In this document: positions 15,492-22,654 of the stretch, piece by piece
Layout: every line of letters begins with the position of its first letter
Numbering within the stretch: position 1 is the stretch's first letter
Origin: Streptosporangiaceae bacterium
GTDB lineage: Bacteria > Actinomycetota > Actinomycetes > Streptosporangiales > Streptosporangiaceae
Direction of reading: 5' to 3'
Assembly (NCBI GenBank): GCA_030041195.1
Contig: JASHOI010000025.1
Coordinates: 1 to 22,654, forward strand
DNA length: 22,654 nucleotides
Notes under the pieces: generated by a model
The model's input: the letters and a program-made list of their open reading frames with translations, nothing else
Told to the model about the DNA's origin: nothing
The model's database searches: none
Translations under genes and position numbers: made by a program

Positions 15492-16952
15492 CTAGAACGG
15501 ATACCCGGGCAGGTCGCCGCGTACCGTGACCCACTGGGTCTCGGTGAACGCCTCCATGTTGGCCCGCGTGCCGCCGAGCCGGCCGCCGTTCCCTGACGCG
15601 CCGACGCCGCCGAACGGGATCGTCGCCTCGTCGGCGACGGTCTGGTCGTTGATGTGCACCAGGCCGGCCGGGATCCGCTCGGCGATCTCCAGGCCCTTGT
15701 AGACGTCGCTGGTCAGGATGCCGAGGGACAGCCCGTACTCGGTGCCCGCCGCAAGCTCAACGGCCTCGTCGATGGAGTCGAAGCCGACCACGGGCGCCAC
15801 CGGGCCGAAGATCTCCTCGGCGTACGCGGGAGCCGACGTGGGCACGTCGCCGAGCACGGTCGGCCGGTAGAACAGGCCCTCGTAGGTCCCGCCGGTCAGC
15901 AGCGCGGCGCCAGCGTCGACGCTGGCGGTGACGATCCGGTGCACGTTGTCGCGCTGCCGCTCGTCGATCAGCGGCCCCAGCGCGACCTGGTCGGCGAACG
16001 GGTCGCCGACCGGCAGGTGCTCGGCCCTGGCCGCGAGCGCGGACGCGTACTCCTTGGCGATCGAGCTTTGCACCAGGTGACGGCTGGTCGACATGCAGAT
16101 CTGGCCCTGGTGGATGAAGGAGCCGAACGCGCCGACCGAGGTGGCCTTGTCCACGTCCACGTCGTCAAGCACGATCAGCGCCGAGTTGCCGCCCAGCTCC
16201 AGGTGCACCCGCTTGAGGTGCTCGCCGGCCAGCTTCGCGACCGCCCTGCCCGCCTTGGTCGACCCGGTGAACGCGATGATCCGGACGTCCGGATCGGTGA
16301 TCAGCGCCTCGCCGGCGTCCGCGCCGCCGGGCAGCACGTGCAGCACGCCGTCCGGCAGCCCCGCGGTGGCGAACATCTCGGCGAGCAGCGCTCCGCCGCT
16401 GACCGAGGTGCGCGGATCCGGCTTCAGGATCACGGTGTTGCCGAGCGCGAGCGCCGGCGCGACCGAGCGGATGGCCAGGATCGTGGGGACGTTGAACGGC
16501 GCGATCACGCCGACCACCCCAGCCGGCACCCGGCGGGCGAAGCTCAGCTGCGGCTGCGGGGTGCGCAGCAGCTCGCCGTAGGGCTGCGAGGCCAGCGCGG
16601 CGGCCTCGTAGCACTCGTCGGCGGACACGTGCACCTGCAGGTCGCCGAGGGGCGGGATCGCACCGGTCTCCCGGGACAGCCAGGACTTGATCTCGTCGGC
16701 GTGCGCGAGCCAGAGATCGCCGACGCGGCGCAGCACCGCGGCCCGCTCGCCGTAGGGCGCCGCCGCCCAGGACGGCTGGGCCGCCTTGGCCGCCCGGGCC
16801 GCCGCGCGCACGTCGCCCGGCGTGGCGTGGCCGATCCGGCCCAGCTCCGCCCCGGTGGCCGGCTCGATCACCGGGTAATCGCCGCCGGAGCCGTCTACCC
16901 ATCCTCCCGAGTAGATCTTGCCGTGCCAGGAGCCGGAATCCAGCAGTCCCAT
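15492..16952 (-). CDS. Aldehyde dehydrogenase, benzaldehyde-dehydrogenase-like
   Basis: This is an NAD(P)-dependent aldehyde dehydrogenase of 486 residues from ATG 16952. It shows APFNVPT with the oxyanion Asn, FTGSTKAG for the cofactor, Glu252 in LELGGNSALIVLDD, and catalytic Cys286 in GQICMSTSRH. It ends with IPFGGVGASGNGGRLGG. The N-terminal MGLLDSGSWHGKIYSGGW and PDPRTSVSGG resemble the benzaldehyde/vanillin dehydrogenase group, so an aromatic aldehyde is the best guess. GGAGG lies 5 nt before ATG 16952; a GTG at 16964 is in frame but sits before that site and is unlikely. It is first gene of the operon with the amidohydrolase and divergent from the PIG-L gene. Confidence 0.93.
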   Translation of the reverse strand: MGLLDSGSWHGKIYSGGWVDGSGGDYPVIEPATGAELGRIGHATPGDVRAAARAAKAAQPSWAAAPYGERAAVLRRVGDLWLAHADEIKSWLSRETGAIPPLGDLQVHVSADECYEAAALASQPYGELLRTPQPQLSFARRVPAGVVGVIAPFNVPTILAIRSVAPALALGNTVILKPDPRTSVSGGALLAEMFATAGLPDGVLHVLPGGADAGEALITDPDVRIIAFTGSTKAGRAVAKLAGEHLKRVHLELGGNSALIVLDDVDVDKATSVGAFGSFIHQGQICMSTSRHLVQSSIAKEYASALAARAEHLPVGDPFADQVALGPLIDERQRDNVHRIVTASVDAGAALLTGGTYEGLFYRPTVLGDVPTSAPAYAEEIFGPVAPVVGFDSIDEAVELAAGTEYGLSLGILTSDVYKGLEIAERIPAGLVHINDQTVADEATIPFGGVGASGNGGRLGGTRANMEAFTETQWVTVRGDLPGYPF

Positions 16953-16970
16953 GGAAACCTCCACTCACCG

Positions 16971-17013
16971 CATGTGCGCGATGCGACCACATGTGCGCTT
17001 TGCTGCCATTATC
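16971..17013 (-). promoter_or_regulatory. Direct repeats CATGTGCGC and possible promoter of the aldehyde dehydrogenase operon
   Basis: CATGTGCGC occurs at 16971-16979 and again at 16990-16998, a 19-bp period or nearly two helical turns. On the minus strand a -10-like GATAAT (17013-17008) lies just upstream, so the repeats would fall at or after the transcription start. That is a typical position for a repressor. The -35 is not recognisable. The regulator is unknown. Confidence 0.4.
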
Positions 17014-17170
17014 TCTTGCTCGGCCGCGCCCGGGTGACCCGCACGCAAACCTGCACCACCCGATGATCCCCCCATTACAGACCTCGTGAATAGGGACCGG
17101 GCGCCGTGGGCTCCCCGGTTCCACGCCTGGCGGACAGGCTGCGGGACCGCGAAGCGGGGCCTCTAAGATC

Positions 17171-17896
17171 ATGGTCGTGCTTGACGACGCTGAGGTCACC
17201 CGGATACTGGCCATCGTCGCGCATCCCGACGACGTGGATTTCGGCGCCGCCGGGACCGTGGCCCGCTGGACCGACGCCGGGATCGACGTCGTCTACTGCC
17301 TGGTCACCGACGGCGACGCGGGGGGCAGTGACCCCGCCATCACCCGAGCCGACATGGCCGCGCTGCGCCGCCACGAGCAGACCGAGGCCGCGGACCGGGT
17401 GGGCGTGCACGATCTGCGGTTCCTCGGCTACCCGGACGGGCGGGTCGAGCCCACGCTCGGGCTGCGCAAGGACCTGGCCCGGGTGATCAGGCAGGTCCGG
17501 CCCGACCGGGTGCTCTGCCCGTCCCCGGAGCGCGACTATGTCCGGCCCGGGATCAGTCATCCCGATCACCGCGCCGTGGGTTCCGCAGCCCTGGATGCCG
17601 TTTACCCGGACGCCCGCAACCCGTTCGCGTTTCCCGAGCTGCTCGCCGACGAGGGCCTGGCGGAATGGACCGTGCGCGAGGTCTGGATCAACGGCCCCGG
17701 AGCGGCCAACCACTACGTGGATGTGACCGAGACGTTCCCCAGGAAGCTCGCGGCGCTGCGCGCGCACGTGAGCCAGACCGGCCACCGCACCGACCTCGAG
17801 GACCTGCTGCGCCGGCGCCTGGCCGCCGCCGGGGCACAGGCCGGGCTGCCCGACGGCCACCTGGCCGAGGCGTTCCGGGTCGTCGAAACCGGCTGA
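17171..17896 (+). CDS. PIG-L/LmbE-family zinc-dependent deacetylase
   Basis: This is a 241-residue member of the family that includes MshB, Mca and GlcNAc-PI de-N-acetylases, which remove acyl groups from amino sugars or mycothiol conjugates. The zinc site is visible: AHPDDVDFG supplies His18 and Asp21 with Asp20 as likely base, and SHPDHRAVG supplies His130 and His133. GAAGTVARW and VTDGDAGGSDP are typical. The usual AHPDDE is here DDVD, a common variant. ATG 17171 is taken as start without a clear ribosome binding site. It stands alone between the aldehyde dehydrogenase operon and the cox operon, 204 bp upstream of coxS. Substrate unknown. Confidence 0.9.
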   Translation: MVVLDDAEVTRILAIVAHPDDVDFGAAGTVARWTDAGIDVVYCLVTDGDAGGSDPAITRADMAALRRHEQTEAADRVGVHDLRFLGYPDGRVEPTLGLRKDLARVIRQVRPDRVLCPSPERDYVRPGISHPDHRAVGSAALDAVYPDARNPFAFPELLADEGLAEWTVREVWINGPGAANHYVDVTETFPRKLAALRAHVSQTGHRTDLEDLLRRRLAAAGAQAGLPDGHLAEAFRVVETG

Positions 17897-18022
17897 CCCG
17901 CCCCGGTCGCACCGGGTTGGCCGGATTTGCCCCCGCGCCAGCCGGCGACGAGCCGGTGACCGGCCCCGGCAACGGGTATGCCCGAGCGAGGGGGCAGCGC
18001 ACAAGGACTGCTGGGGTGGGTC

Positions 18023-18051
18023 TGGTGCGCGGACACCGACGGCCCTAGGTT
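18023..18051 (+). promoter_or_regulatory. Weak candidate promoter of the cox operon
   Basis: TGGTGC (18023-18028) and TAGGTT (18046-18051) are separated by 17 bp, about 50 bp before coxS. The -10 fits TAnnnT but the -35 is poor. The 204-bp spacer also has a GCCGGTGACCGGC palindrome at 17952-17964. Confidence 0.25.
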
Positions 18052-18100
18052 GGGCATCAGGCGCAACCGCCGTCACCGGCTGTCTTCAAGGAGCCTGCGT

Positions 18101-18604
18101 ATGACGCACATCACTGTCACCGTCGACGGTGCCCGCTATACCGACGACGTCGAACCACGAATGCTGCTGGTCCACTATCTCCGCGAAGTGGTCGGCAAGA
18201 CCGGAACGCCCATCGGATGCGACACCTCCAACTGCGGTGCCTGCACGGTGCTGATGGACGGCGTCTCGGTCAAGAGCTGTGCGGTACTCGCCGTCCAGGC
18301 GGACGGATCGGACATCACCACGATCGAGGGCCTCGCCAAGAACGGGGCAAGTGCAGGGGGAATGGCGGGCAGGGAGTGGCACCCGCTGCAGCGCGCCTTC
18401 CACGAGCAGCACGCGCTGCAGTGCGGCTACTGCACGCCGGGAATGATCATCGCGGCGGTCGACCTGCTCCGCGACAACCCGCACCCGAGCGCGCAGGAGA
18501 TCCGCGACGGGCTGGAGGGCAACCTCTGCCGCTGCACCGGCTACGAGAACATCGTGCGCGCCGTGCAGCGCGCCGCAGCGTCAGCAAACACAGGGCAGGA
18601 GTGA
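18101..18604 (+). CDS. coxS: Molybdenum hydroxylase small subunit, two [2Fe-2S] clusters (form II CO dehydrogenase-like)
   Basis: This is the electron-transfer subunit of a xanthine oxidase-family enzyme, 167 residues. The plant-ferredoxin-type cluster is held by Cys40, Cys45, Cys48 and Cys60 ([12 protein letters not shown]). The proximal cluster is held by Cys108 and Cys111 (QCGYCTPGM) and Cys143 and Cys145 ([12 protein letters not shown]). All eight ligands are present. AAGGAG lies 7 nt before ATG 18101; the frame stays open upstream, but those codons precede the ferredoxin fold and are not used. It is first gene of coxSLMG, with a 4-bp gap to coxL. The S-L-M order is that of form II operons; form I operons run M-S-L. 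Confidence 0.96.
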   Translation: MTHITVTVDGARYTDDVEPRMLLVHYLREVVGKTGTPIGCDTSNCGACTVLMDGVSVKSCAVLAVQADGSDITTIEGLAKNGASAGGMAGREWHPLQRAFHEQHALQCGYCTPGMIIAAVDLLRDNPHPSAQEIRDGLEGNLCRCTGYENIVRAVQRAAASANTGQE

Positions 18605-18608
18605 AGCC

Positions 18609-20978
18609 ATGACAGCGCCAACCGTCGCTCACCCCGCCGAGCTCGGCCGGGCCCGCCTGCGCAAGGAAGATGCCAGGCTGGTGACCGGGCAGACCAACTG
18701 GACCGACAACATCGTGCTGCCCGGCATGCTGCACATGGCGTTCCTGCGCAGCCCGTACGCGCACGCCAAGATCACCAGGGTGGACGTCAGCGCGGCACGC
18801 AGCCAGCCGGGTGTTATCGCCGCCTTCTCCGGCGCCGATTTCGGGGAGGAACAGGGCAGCCTGCCGTGCGCCTGGCCGGTCACCCCCGACATCGTGGTCC
18901 CGGCGCACCCGCCGATGGCGGTCGACGAGGTCCGCTACGTCGGCGAGGCGGTGGCCGTCGTCGTCGCCAGGAACCGGTACGAGGCCGCCGACGCGCTGGC
19001 GGCCATCGAGGTCGACTACGAGCCGCTGCCGCCCGTGCTGGACATCAGGACCGCGCTGGACGAGGGCTCACCCAAGGTGCACGAGGCCGGCAACAAGAGC
19101 TTCGAGTGGACGTTCGGCAACGGCGACATCGAGGCCGCGTTCCGGGACGCGCCGGTGGTCGTCGAGCGCACGTACCGCCAGCAGCGGCTGATCCCGTGCG
19201 CGATGGAGCCGCGCGCGGTGGTCGCCGCCAGCACCGGCGACGAGGTCACCTTGTGGTCGGCCACCCAGATCCCGCACGTGCTGCGGGTGATGCTCGCCCT
19301 GGTCACCGGGATGCCGGAGCAGAACCTGCGGGTGATCGCGCCCGACGTCGGCGGCGGCTTCGGCTCCAAGCTGCAGGTCACCGCCGAGGAAGTGCTCGCG
19401 CTGCTGGTCACCCGCAAGCTCGGCAGGCCGGTCAAGTGGACCGAGTCCCGCAGCGAGGGCAACATGACCGTGCATCACGGCCGGGACCAGTGGCAGCGGA
19501 TCCGGGTCGCGGCCGACGCCGACGGCCGGCTCCGCGGCCTGGACGTCGACCTGCTGGCCGACATGGGCGCCTACCTGATGCTGGTCACGCCCGGCGTGCC
19601 GCTGCTCGGAGCGTTCATGTTCAACGCGATCTACAAGATGGACGCGTACGCGTTCAAGTGCACCGGAATCTTCACCACGAAGATGCCCACCGACGCCTAC
19701 CGCGGCGCCGGGCGGCCGGAGGCCACGTTCGCGATCGAGCGGATCATGGACGAGCTCGCCACCGAGCTCGGCGTGGACCCGCTCGAGCTGCGGGAGCGGA
19801 ACTGGATCAAGCACGAGGAGTTCCCGTACACCACGATCGCCGGGCTGACCTACGACTCGGGCAACTACGAGGCGGCCACGGCCGAGGCCAAGGCGCTGTT
19901 CCGGTACGACGAGCTGCGCGCGGAGCAGGCCGAGCGGAACGCGAGGAACGACCCGGTCCGGCTCGGCATCGGCATCTCGACGTTCACCGAGATGTGCGGG
20001 CTGGCGCCGTCGCGGGTGCTCGGCTCGCTGTCCTACGGCGCCGGCGGCTGGGAGAGCGCCTCGATCCGGATGCTGCCGACCGGCAAGGTCGAGGTGGTGA
20101 CCGGGTCGAGCGCGCACGGGCAGGGTCACGAGACCGCGTGGAGCCAGATCGTGGCCGACCAGCTCGGCGTGCCGTTCGAGGACATCCGGGTGCTGCACGG
20201 CGACACCCAGGTCTCGCCCAAGGGCATGGACACCTACGGCTCGCGCTCGCTGGCCGTGGGCGGCCTGGCCCTGGTCTCCGCGTGCGACAAGGTCGTGGAC
20301 AAGGCCAGGGTGGTCGCCGCGGCCATGATGGAGGCCTCGGCCGGCGACCTGGAGTGGACGCCGGGGCGGTTCTCGGTACGCGGCGACCCGGAAAAGGGCG
20401 TCACGATCGGCGAGATCGCGCTGGCCACCTTCGCCGCCCACAACCTCCCGGACGGGGTCGAGCCGTCGCTGGACTCCGACGCCACCTACGACCCGGAGAA
20501 CTTCTCGTTCCCGCACGGCACCCACCTGTGCGCGACCGAGGTGGACACCGAGACCGGCATGGTCACGATCCGGTCGTACGTCGCGGTCGATGACGTCGGC
20601 CGGGTGGTCAACCCGCTGATCGTCGAGGGTCAGGTGCACGGCGGCATCGCCCAGGGCATCGCGCAGGCGCTGTACGAGGAGGCGGTGTACGACGACGACG
20701 GCAACCTGCTGACCACGACCCTGGCCGACTACCTGGTGCCGTCAGCGGCCGACCTGCCGTCGTACGTGACCAGCCGGACCGAGAGCCCGTCCGACAACCG
20801 GCTCGGCGTCAAGGGCGTGGGCGAGGCCGGCACGATCGCCTCCACCCCCGCCGTGGTCAACGCGATCGTCGACGCGCTGCGCCCGCTCGGGGTCAGCGAC
20901 GTCACGATGCCGTGCAGCCCGGAGCGCGTCTGGCGGGCGGTCGAGGCCGCGCGGCAGAACGGAGGCACCCAGTCATGA
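18609..20978 (+). CDS. coxL: Molybdenum hydroxylase large subunit, form II CoxL-like
   Basis: This is the catalytic subunit of 789 residues that binds the molybdopterin cytosine dinucleotide cofactor. It has VGGGFGSK (247-254) for the cofactor, the active-site loop AYRGAGR (363-369), and the catalytic glutamate Glu739 in [14 protein letters not shown]. Form I CO dehydrogenases carry AYxCSFR, whose cysteine joins copper to molybdenum. Here that cysteine is absent, so this is a form II enzyme. CO oxidation by form II enzymes is doubtful or weak, and an aldehyde, purine or aromatic N-heterocycle is an equally possible substrate. AGGAG precedes ATG 18609, and the stop overlaps coxM by 4 bp. The length is normal for the family. 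Confidence 0.95.
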   Translation: MTAPTVAHPAELGRARLRKEDARLVTGQTNWTDNIVLPGMLHMAFLRSPYAHAKITRVDVSAARSQPGVIAAFSGADFGEEQGSLPCAWPVTPDIVVPAHPPMAVDEVRYVGEAVAVVVARNRYEAADALAAIEVDYEPLPPVLDIRTALDEGSPKVHEAGNKSFEWTFGNGDIEAAFRDAPVVVERTYRQQRLIPCAMEPRAVVAASTGDEVTLWSATQIPHVLRVMLALVTGMPEQNLRVIAPDVGGGFGSKLQVTAEEVLALLVTRKLGRPVKWTESRSEGNMTVHHGRDQWQRIRVAADADGRLRGLDVDLLADMGAYLMLVTPGVPLLGAFMFNAIYKMDAYAFKCTGIFTTKMPTDAYRGAGRPEATFAIERIMDELATELGVDPLELRERNWIKHEEFPYTTIAGLTYDSGNYEAATAEAKALFRYDELRAEQAERNARNDPVRLGIGISTFTEMCGLAPSRVLGSLSYGAGGWESASIRMLPTGKVEVVTGSSAHGQGHETAWSQIVADQLGVPFEDIRVLHGDTQVSPKGMDTYGSRSLAVGGLALVSACDKVVDKARVVAAAMMEASAGDLEWTPGRFSVRGDPEKGVTIGEIALATFAAHNLPDGVEPSLDSDATYDPENFSFPHGTHLCATEVDTETGMVTIRSYVAVDDVGRVVNPLIVEGQVHGGIAQGIAQALYEEAVYDDDGNLLTTTLADYLVPSAADLPSYVTSRTESPSDNRLGVKGVGEAGTIASTPAVVNAIVDALRPLGVSDVTMPCSPERVWRAVEAARQNGGTQS

Positions 20979-21829
20979 TCCCGTCGAAGTTCGACTACGT
21001 AAGGCCCTCGTCGCTGGACGAGGCCACCCGGGTGCTGGCCGACGCCGGCGACGACGCCAAGGTGATCGCCGGGGGGCAGAGCCTGCTGCCGCTGCTGCGG
21101 CTGCGGCTCGCCAACCCGGAACTGCTGGTCGACGTCGGCGGCCTCGACGAGTTGCGGGGCGTCACCGACCGGGGCGACTCGCTGCTGATCGGCGCCGGGA
21201 CCACCCACTACCAGCTGATCCACGATCCGCTGATCGCCGAGCACTGCGGGCTGATCGCCGAGGCGGCCGAGACGGTCGCCGATCCCGCCGTGCGCCACCG
21301 CGGCACGATCGGCGGGTCGCTGGCCCACGGCGACCCGGCCGGTGACCTGCCCGCGGTGGCCCTGGCCCTGGACGCAACGCTGGTCGCCCGGGGACCGGGC
21401 GGCGACCGGGAGATTCCCGCGGCCGGCTTCTTCGTCGACTACCTGACCACCGCGCTGGAGCCGGCCGAGGTGCTGACCGCGATCCGGGTGCCCAAGATCG
21501 GCGGCTGGGGCTACCGCTACGAGAAGTTCCACCGGACCGCGCAGGCGTGGGCGATAGTGGGAGTCGCGGCGCTCGTGCAGCGCTCGAACGGCCAGGTGGC
21601 CACCGCCAGAATCGGCCTGACTAACATGGGGCCAGTGCCCGTGCGGGCAACGGCGGCGGAGGCGGCCGCGGCGGGAGCCGAAGCCAGCAGGGATGCCCTG
21701 CGGGCGGCGGCCTCTCACGCGGACGAAGGCACCGAGCCGCCCAGCGACCTGCACGGCGCTCCCGACTACCGGCGTCACCTGGCGCGGGTGCTGACCGGTC
21801 GGGCACTGGCAGCGGCGGCAGGAGTATGA
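20975..21829 (+). CDS. coxM: Molybdenum hydroxylase FAD-binding medium subunit
   Basis: This is the FAD-containing subunit that receives electrons from the iron-sulfur subunit, 284 residues. It has the two pyrophosphate-binding motifs of the family, AGGQS (32-36) and TIGGS (111-115), and a CODH flavoprotein C-terminal domain (YEKFHRTAQAWAIVGVAAL, then IGLTNMG). ATG 20975 overlaps the coxL stop in ATGA and has GGAGG 9 nt upstream. A longer in-frame reading from 20912 is rejected because it lies inside coxL. The following coxG begins 3 bp after its stop. Confidence 0.96.
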   Translation: MIPSKFDYVRPSSLDEATRVLADAGDDAKVIAGGQSLLPLLRLRLANPELLVDVGGLDELRGVTDRGDSLLIGAGTTHYQLIHDPLIAEHCGLIAEAAETVADPAVRHRGTIGGSLAHGDPAGDLPAVALALDATLVARGPGGDREIPAAGFFVDYLTTALEPAEVLTAIRVPKIGGWGYRYEKFHRTAQAWAIVGVAALVQRSNGQVATARIGLTNMGPVPVRATAAEAAAAGAEASRDALRAAASHADEGTEPPSDLHGAPDYRRHLARVLTGRALAAAAGV

Positions 21830-21832
21830 AAG

Positions 21833-22654
21833 ATGGAGCTAGAGCACTCGTTCACCGTCCCGGTCCCTGAGGATCGGGCGTGGGAAGTGCTGCTCGACGT
21901 GAAGCGGGTGGCGCCCTGCATGCCGGGCGCCACCCTGGACTCGGTCGAGGGCGACGACATCAAGGGCCGGATCAAGGTCAAGGTCGGCCCCATCGCCATG
22001 ACCTACGCGGGCACGGCCCACTTCACCGAGCGTGACCAGCAAGCCCATGTCATCACGCTGGAGGCGTCCGGCAAGGAGACCAGGGGCGCCGGCACGGCGT
22101 CGGCGACCGTGCGCTCGATGCTCGAGGGACAGGGCGACCAGACCCACGTGGTCGTGCACACGACGCTGAACGTGACCGGGCGCCCCGCGCAGTTCGGCCG
22201 CGGCGTGATGGCCGAGGTCGGCGGCAAGCTGATCGGGATCTTCGCGTCCAACCTCGCGGACATGCTCGCGGCCGGGTCGGAGCAGTCATCCGACGAGAGC
22301 GCGGCCGACGAGAAGGAGGAGGACCAAGATCAGTCTCTCGAGAGCCTGAACCTCACGATCAGGTCCTACAACAGCCTGCGCCGCGAGGGCATCCACACCG
22401 TGACCGACCTGGCCGCGCGGACCCGGGAGCAGCTGCTCGCGATCGACAACATCGGGCCGGCCTCGGTCGAGGAGATCCGGCAGAAGCTGGCCGAGCGGGG
22501 GCTGACCCTCAGCGACTCGCCGGCCAGCGGCAACGGAATCGCCGGGTCGGCGGCCACGCACCCGCCCACGGTCCCGTCCGCCGTGGCCGCCAGGCCGGCG
22601 GCCGAGACTCCCCGCCCCGCGGCCGCCGAGCCAGCGGCCCAGGCTCCCCGCGCC
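21833..22654 (+). CDS. coxG: CoxG (SRPBCC) fused to an RNA polymerase alpha-CTD-like domain (partial, C-terminus beyond right edge)
   Basis: The frame from ATG 21833 is open for 274 codons to the edge. Residues 1 to about 150 are a CoxG-type SRPBCC domain ([20 protein letters not shown], then [25 protein letters not shown] and [13 protein letters not shown]). CoxG proteins help molybdenum CO dehydrogenases, and a mycobacterial one has been linked to menaquinone transfer. Residues 151-168 are an acidic linker. Residues about 169-230 match the alpha-CTD of RNA polymerase: [46 protein letters not shown]. Equivalents of E. coli alpha Arg265, Asn268, Gly296, Ser299 and Glu302 are present (Arg177, Asn180, Gly208, Ser211, Glu214), while Lys298 is Ala210 and Cys269 is Ser181. 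A Pro/Ala-rich tail follows. I checked the frame codon by codon and saw no frameshift. GGCAGGAG upstream gives the start. Confidence 0.88.
   Translation, partial: MELEHSFTVPVPEDRAWEVLLDVKRVAPCMPGATLDSVEGDDIKGRIKVKVGPIAMTYAGTAHFTERDQQAHVITLEASGKETRGAGTASATVRSMLEGQGDQTHVVVHTTLNVTGRPAQFGRGVMAEVGGKLIGIFASNLADMLAAGSEQSSDESAADEKEEDQDQSLESLNLTIRSYNSLRREGIHTVTDLAARTREQLLAIDNIGPASVEEIRQKLAERGLTLSDSPASGNGIAGSAATHPPTVPSAVAARPAAETPRPAAAEPAAQAPRA

Noticed and set aside
17952..17964. GCCGGTGACCGGC palindrome upstream of coxS as an operator
   Set aside because: Short GC-rich palindromes are frequent at this base composition and it lies over 130 bp from the coxS start; not enough to call.
19068..20639. A 523-codon minus-strand frame opposite coxL
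   Set aside because: It is antisense to a complete molybdenum hydroxylase subunit and His/Arg/Gln-rich without a domain.

Overview
The window is high-GC DNA (mostly about 70% G+C) with GTG/ATG starts, GGAGG-type ribosome binding sites and tightly packed genes, as in an actinomycete. The left half carries the conserved actinobacterial block perM - sucD - sucC - (icmB) - pcrA/uvrD1, all on the minus strand. The gene content and order point to the filamentous or soil Actinomycetota, but I cannot name a genus. No tRNA, rRNA, CRISPR array, insertion sequence or phage gene was seen.

Region 1 (1-9791, minus strand): a DUF6350/PerM membrane protein cut by the left edge, then succinyl-CoA synthetase alpha and beta (sucD, sucC). 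Next comes a small regulon of an MMPL-type exporter, an ICMT-like membrane methyltransferase and a PadR repressor. Then a stand-alone B12-binding mutase subunit and the PcrA/UvrD1 helicase. The exporter promoter carries two perfect tandem copies of a 17-bp sequence, and a 15-bp core of it recurs in front of padR. PadR therefore probably controls both itself and the exporter.

Region 2 (9854-14304): an APC amino-acid/amine permease (minus) is divergent from a saccharopine-dehydrogenase-family enzyme and an aminobutyraldehyde-type aldehyde dehydrogenase (plus). Together they look like an uptake and oxidation module for lysine or a diamine. The intergenic region between the divergent genes holds two palindromes. 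After the module lies a 366-bp non-coding gap with a 21-bp tandem repeat and an inverted-repeat, MITE-like structure.

Region 3 (14671-17896): a benzaldehyde-dehydrogenase-like ALDH and an amidohydrolase-2 family enzyme form a minus-strand operon. It is divergent from a PIG-L/LmbE-type zinc deacetylase.

Region 4 (18101-22654, plus): a tightly coupled coxS-coxL-coxM-coxG operon of the molybdenum hydroxylase family. The gene order S-L-M and the active-site loop AYRGAGR mark it as a form II enzyme (CO dehydrogenase-like, true substrate uncertain). The most unusual object in the window is its last gene. CoxG, an SRPBCC-fold protein, continues in the same frame through an acidic linker into a domain that closely resembles the C-terminal domain of the RNA polymerase alpha subunit (alpha-CTD), then into a Pro/Ala-rich tail cut by the right edge. 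A quinone or ligand-binding accessory protein of a hydroxylase fused to the DNA- and activator-binding domain of RNA polymerase is a domain combination I do not know from any described system.
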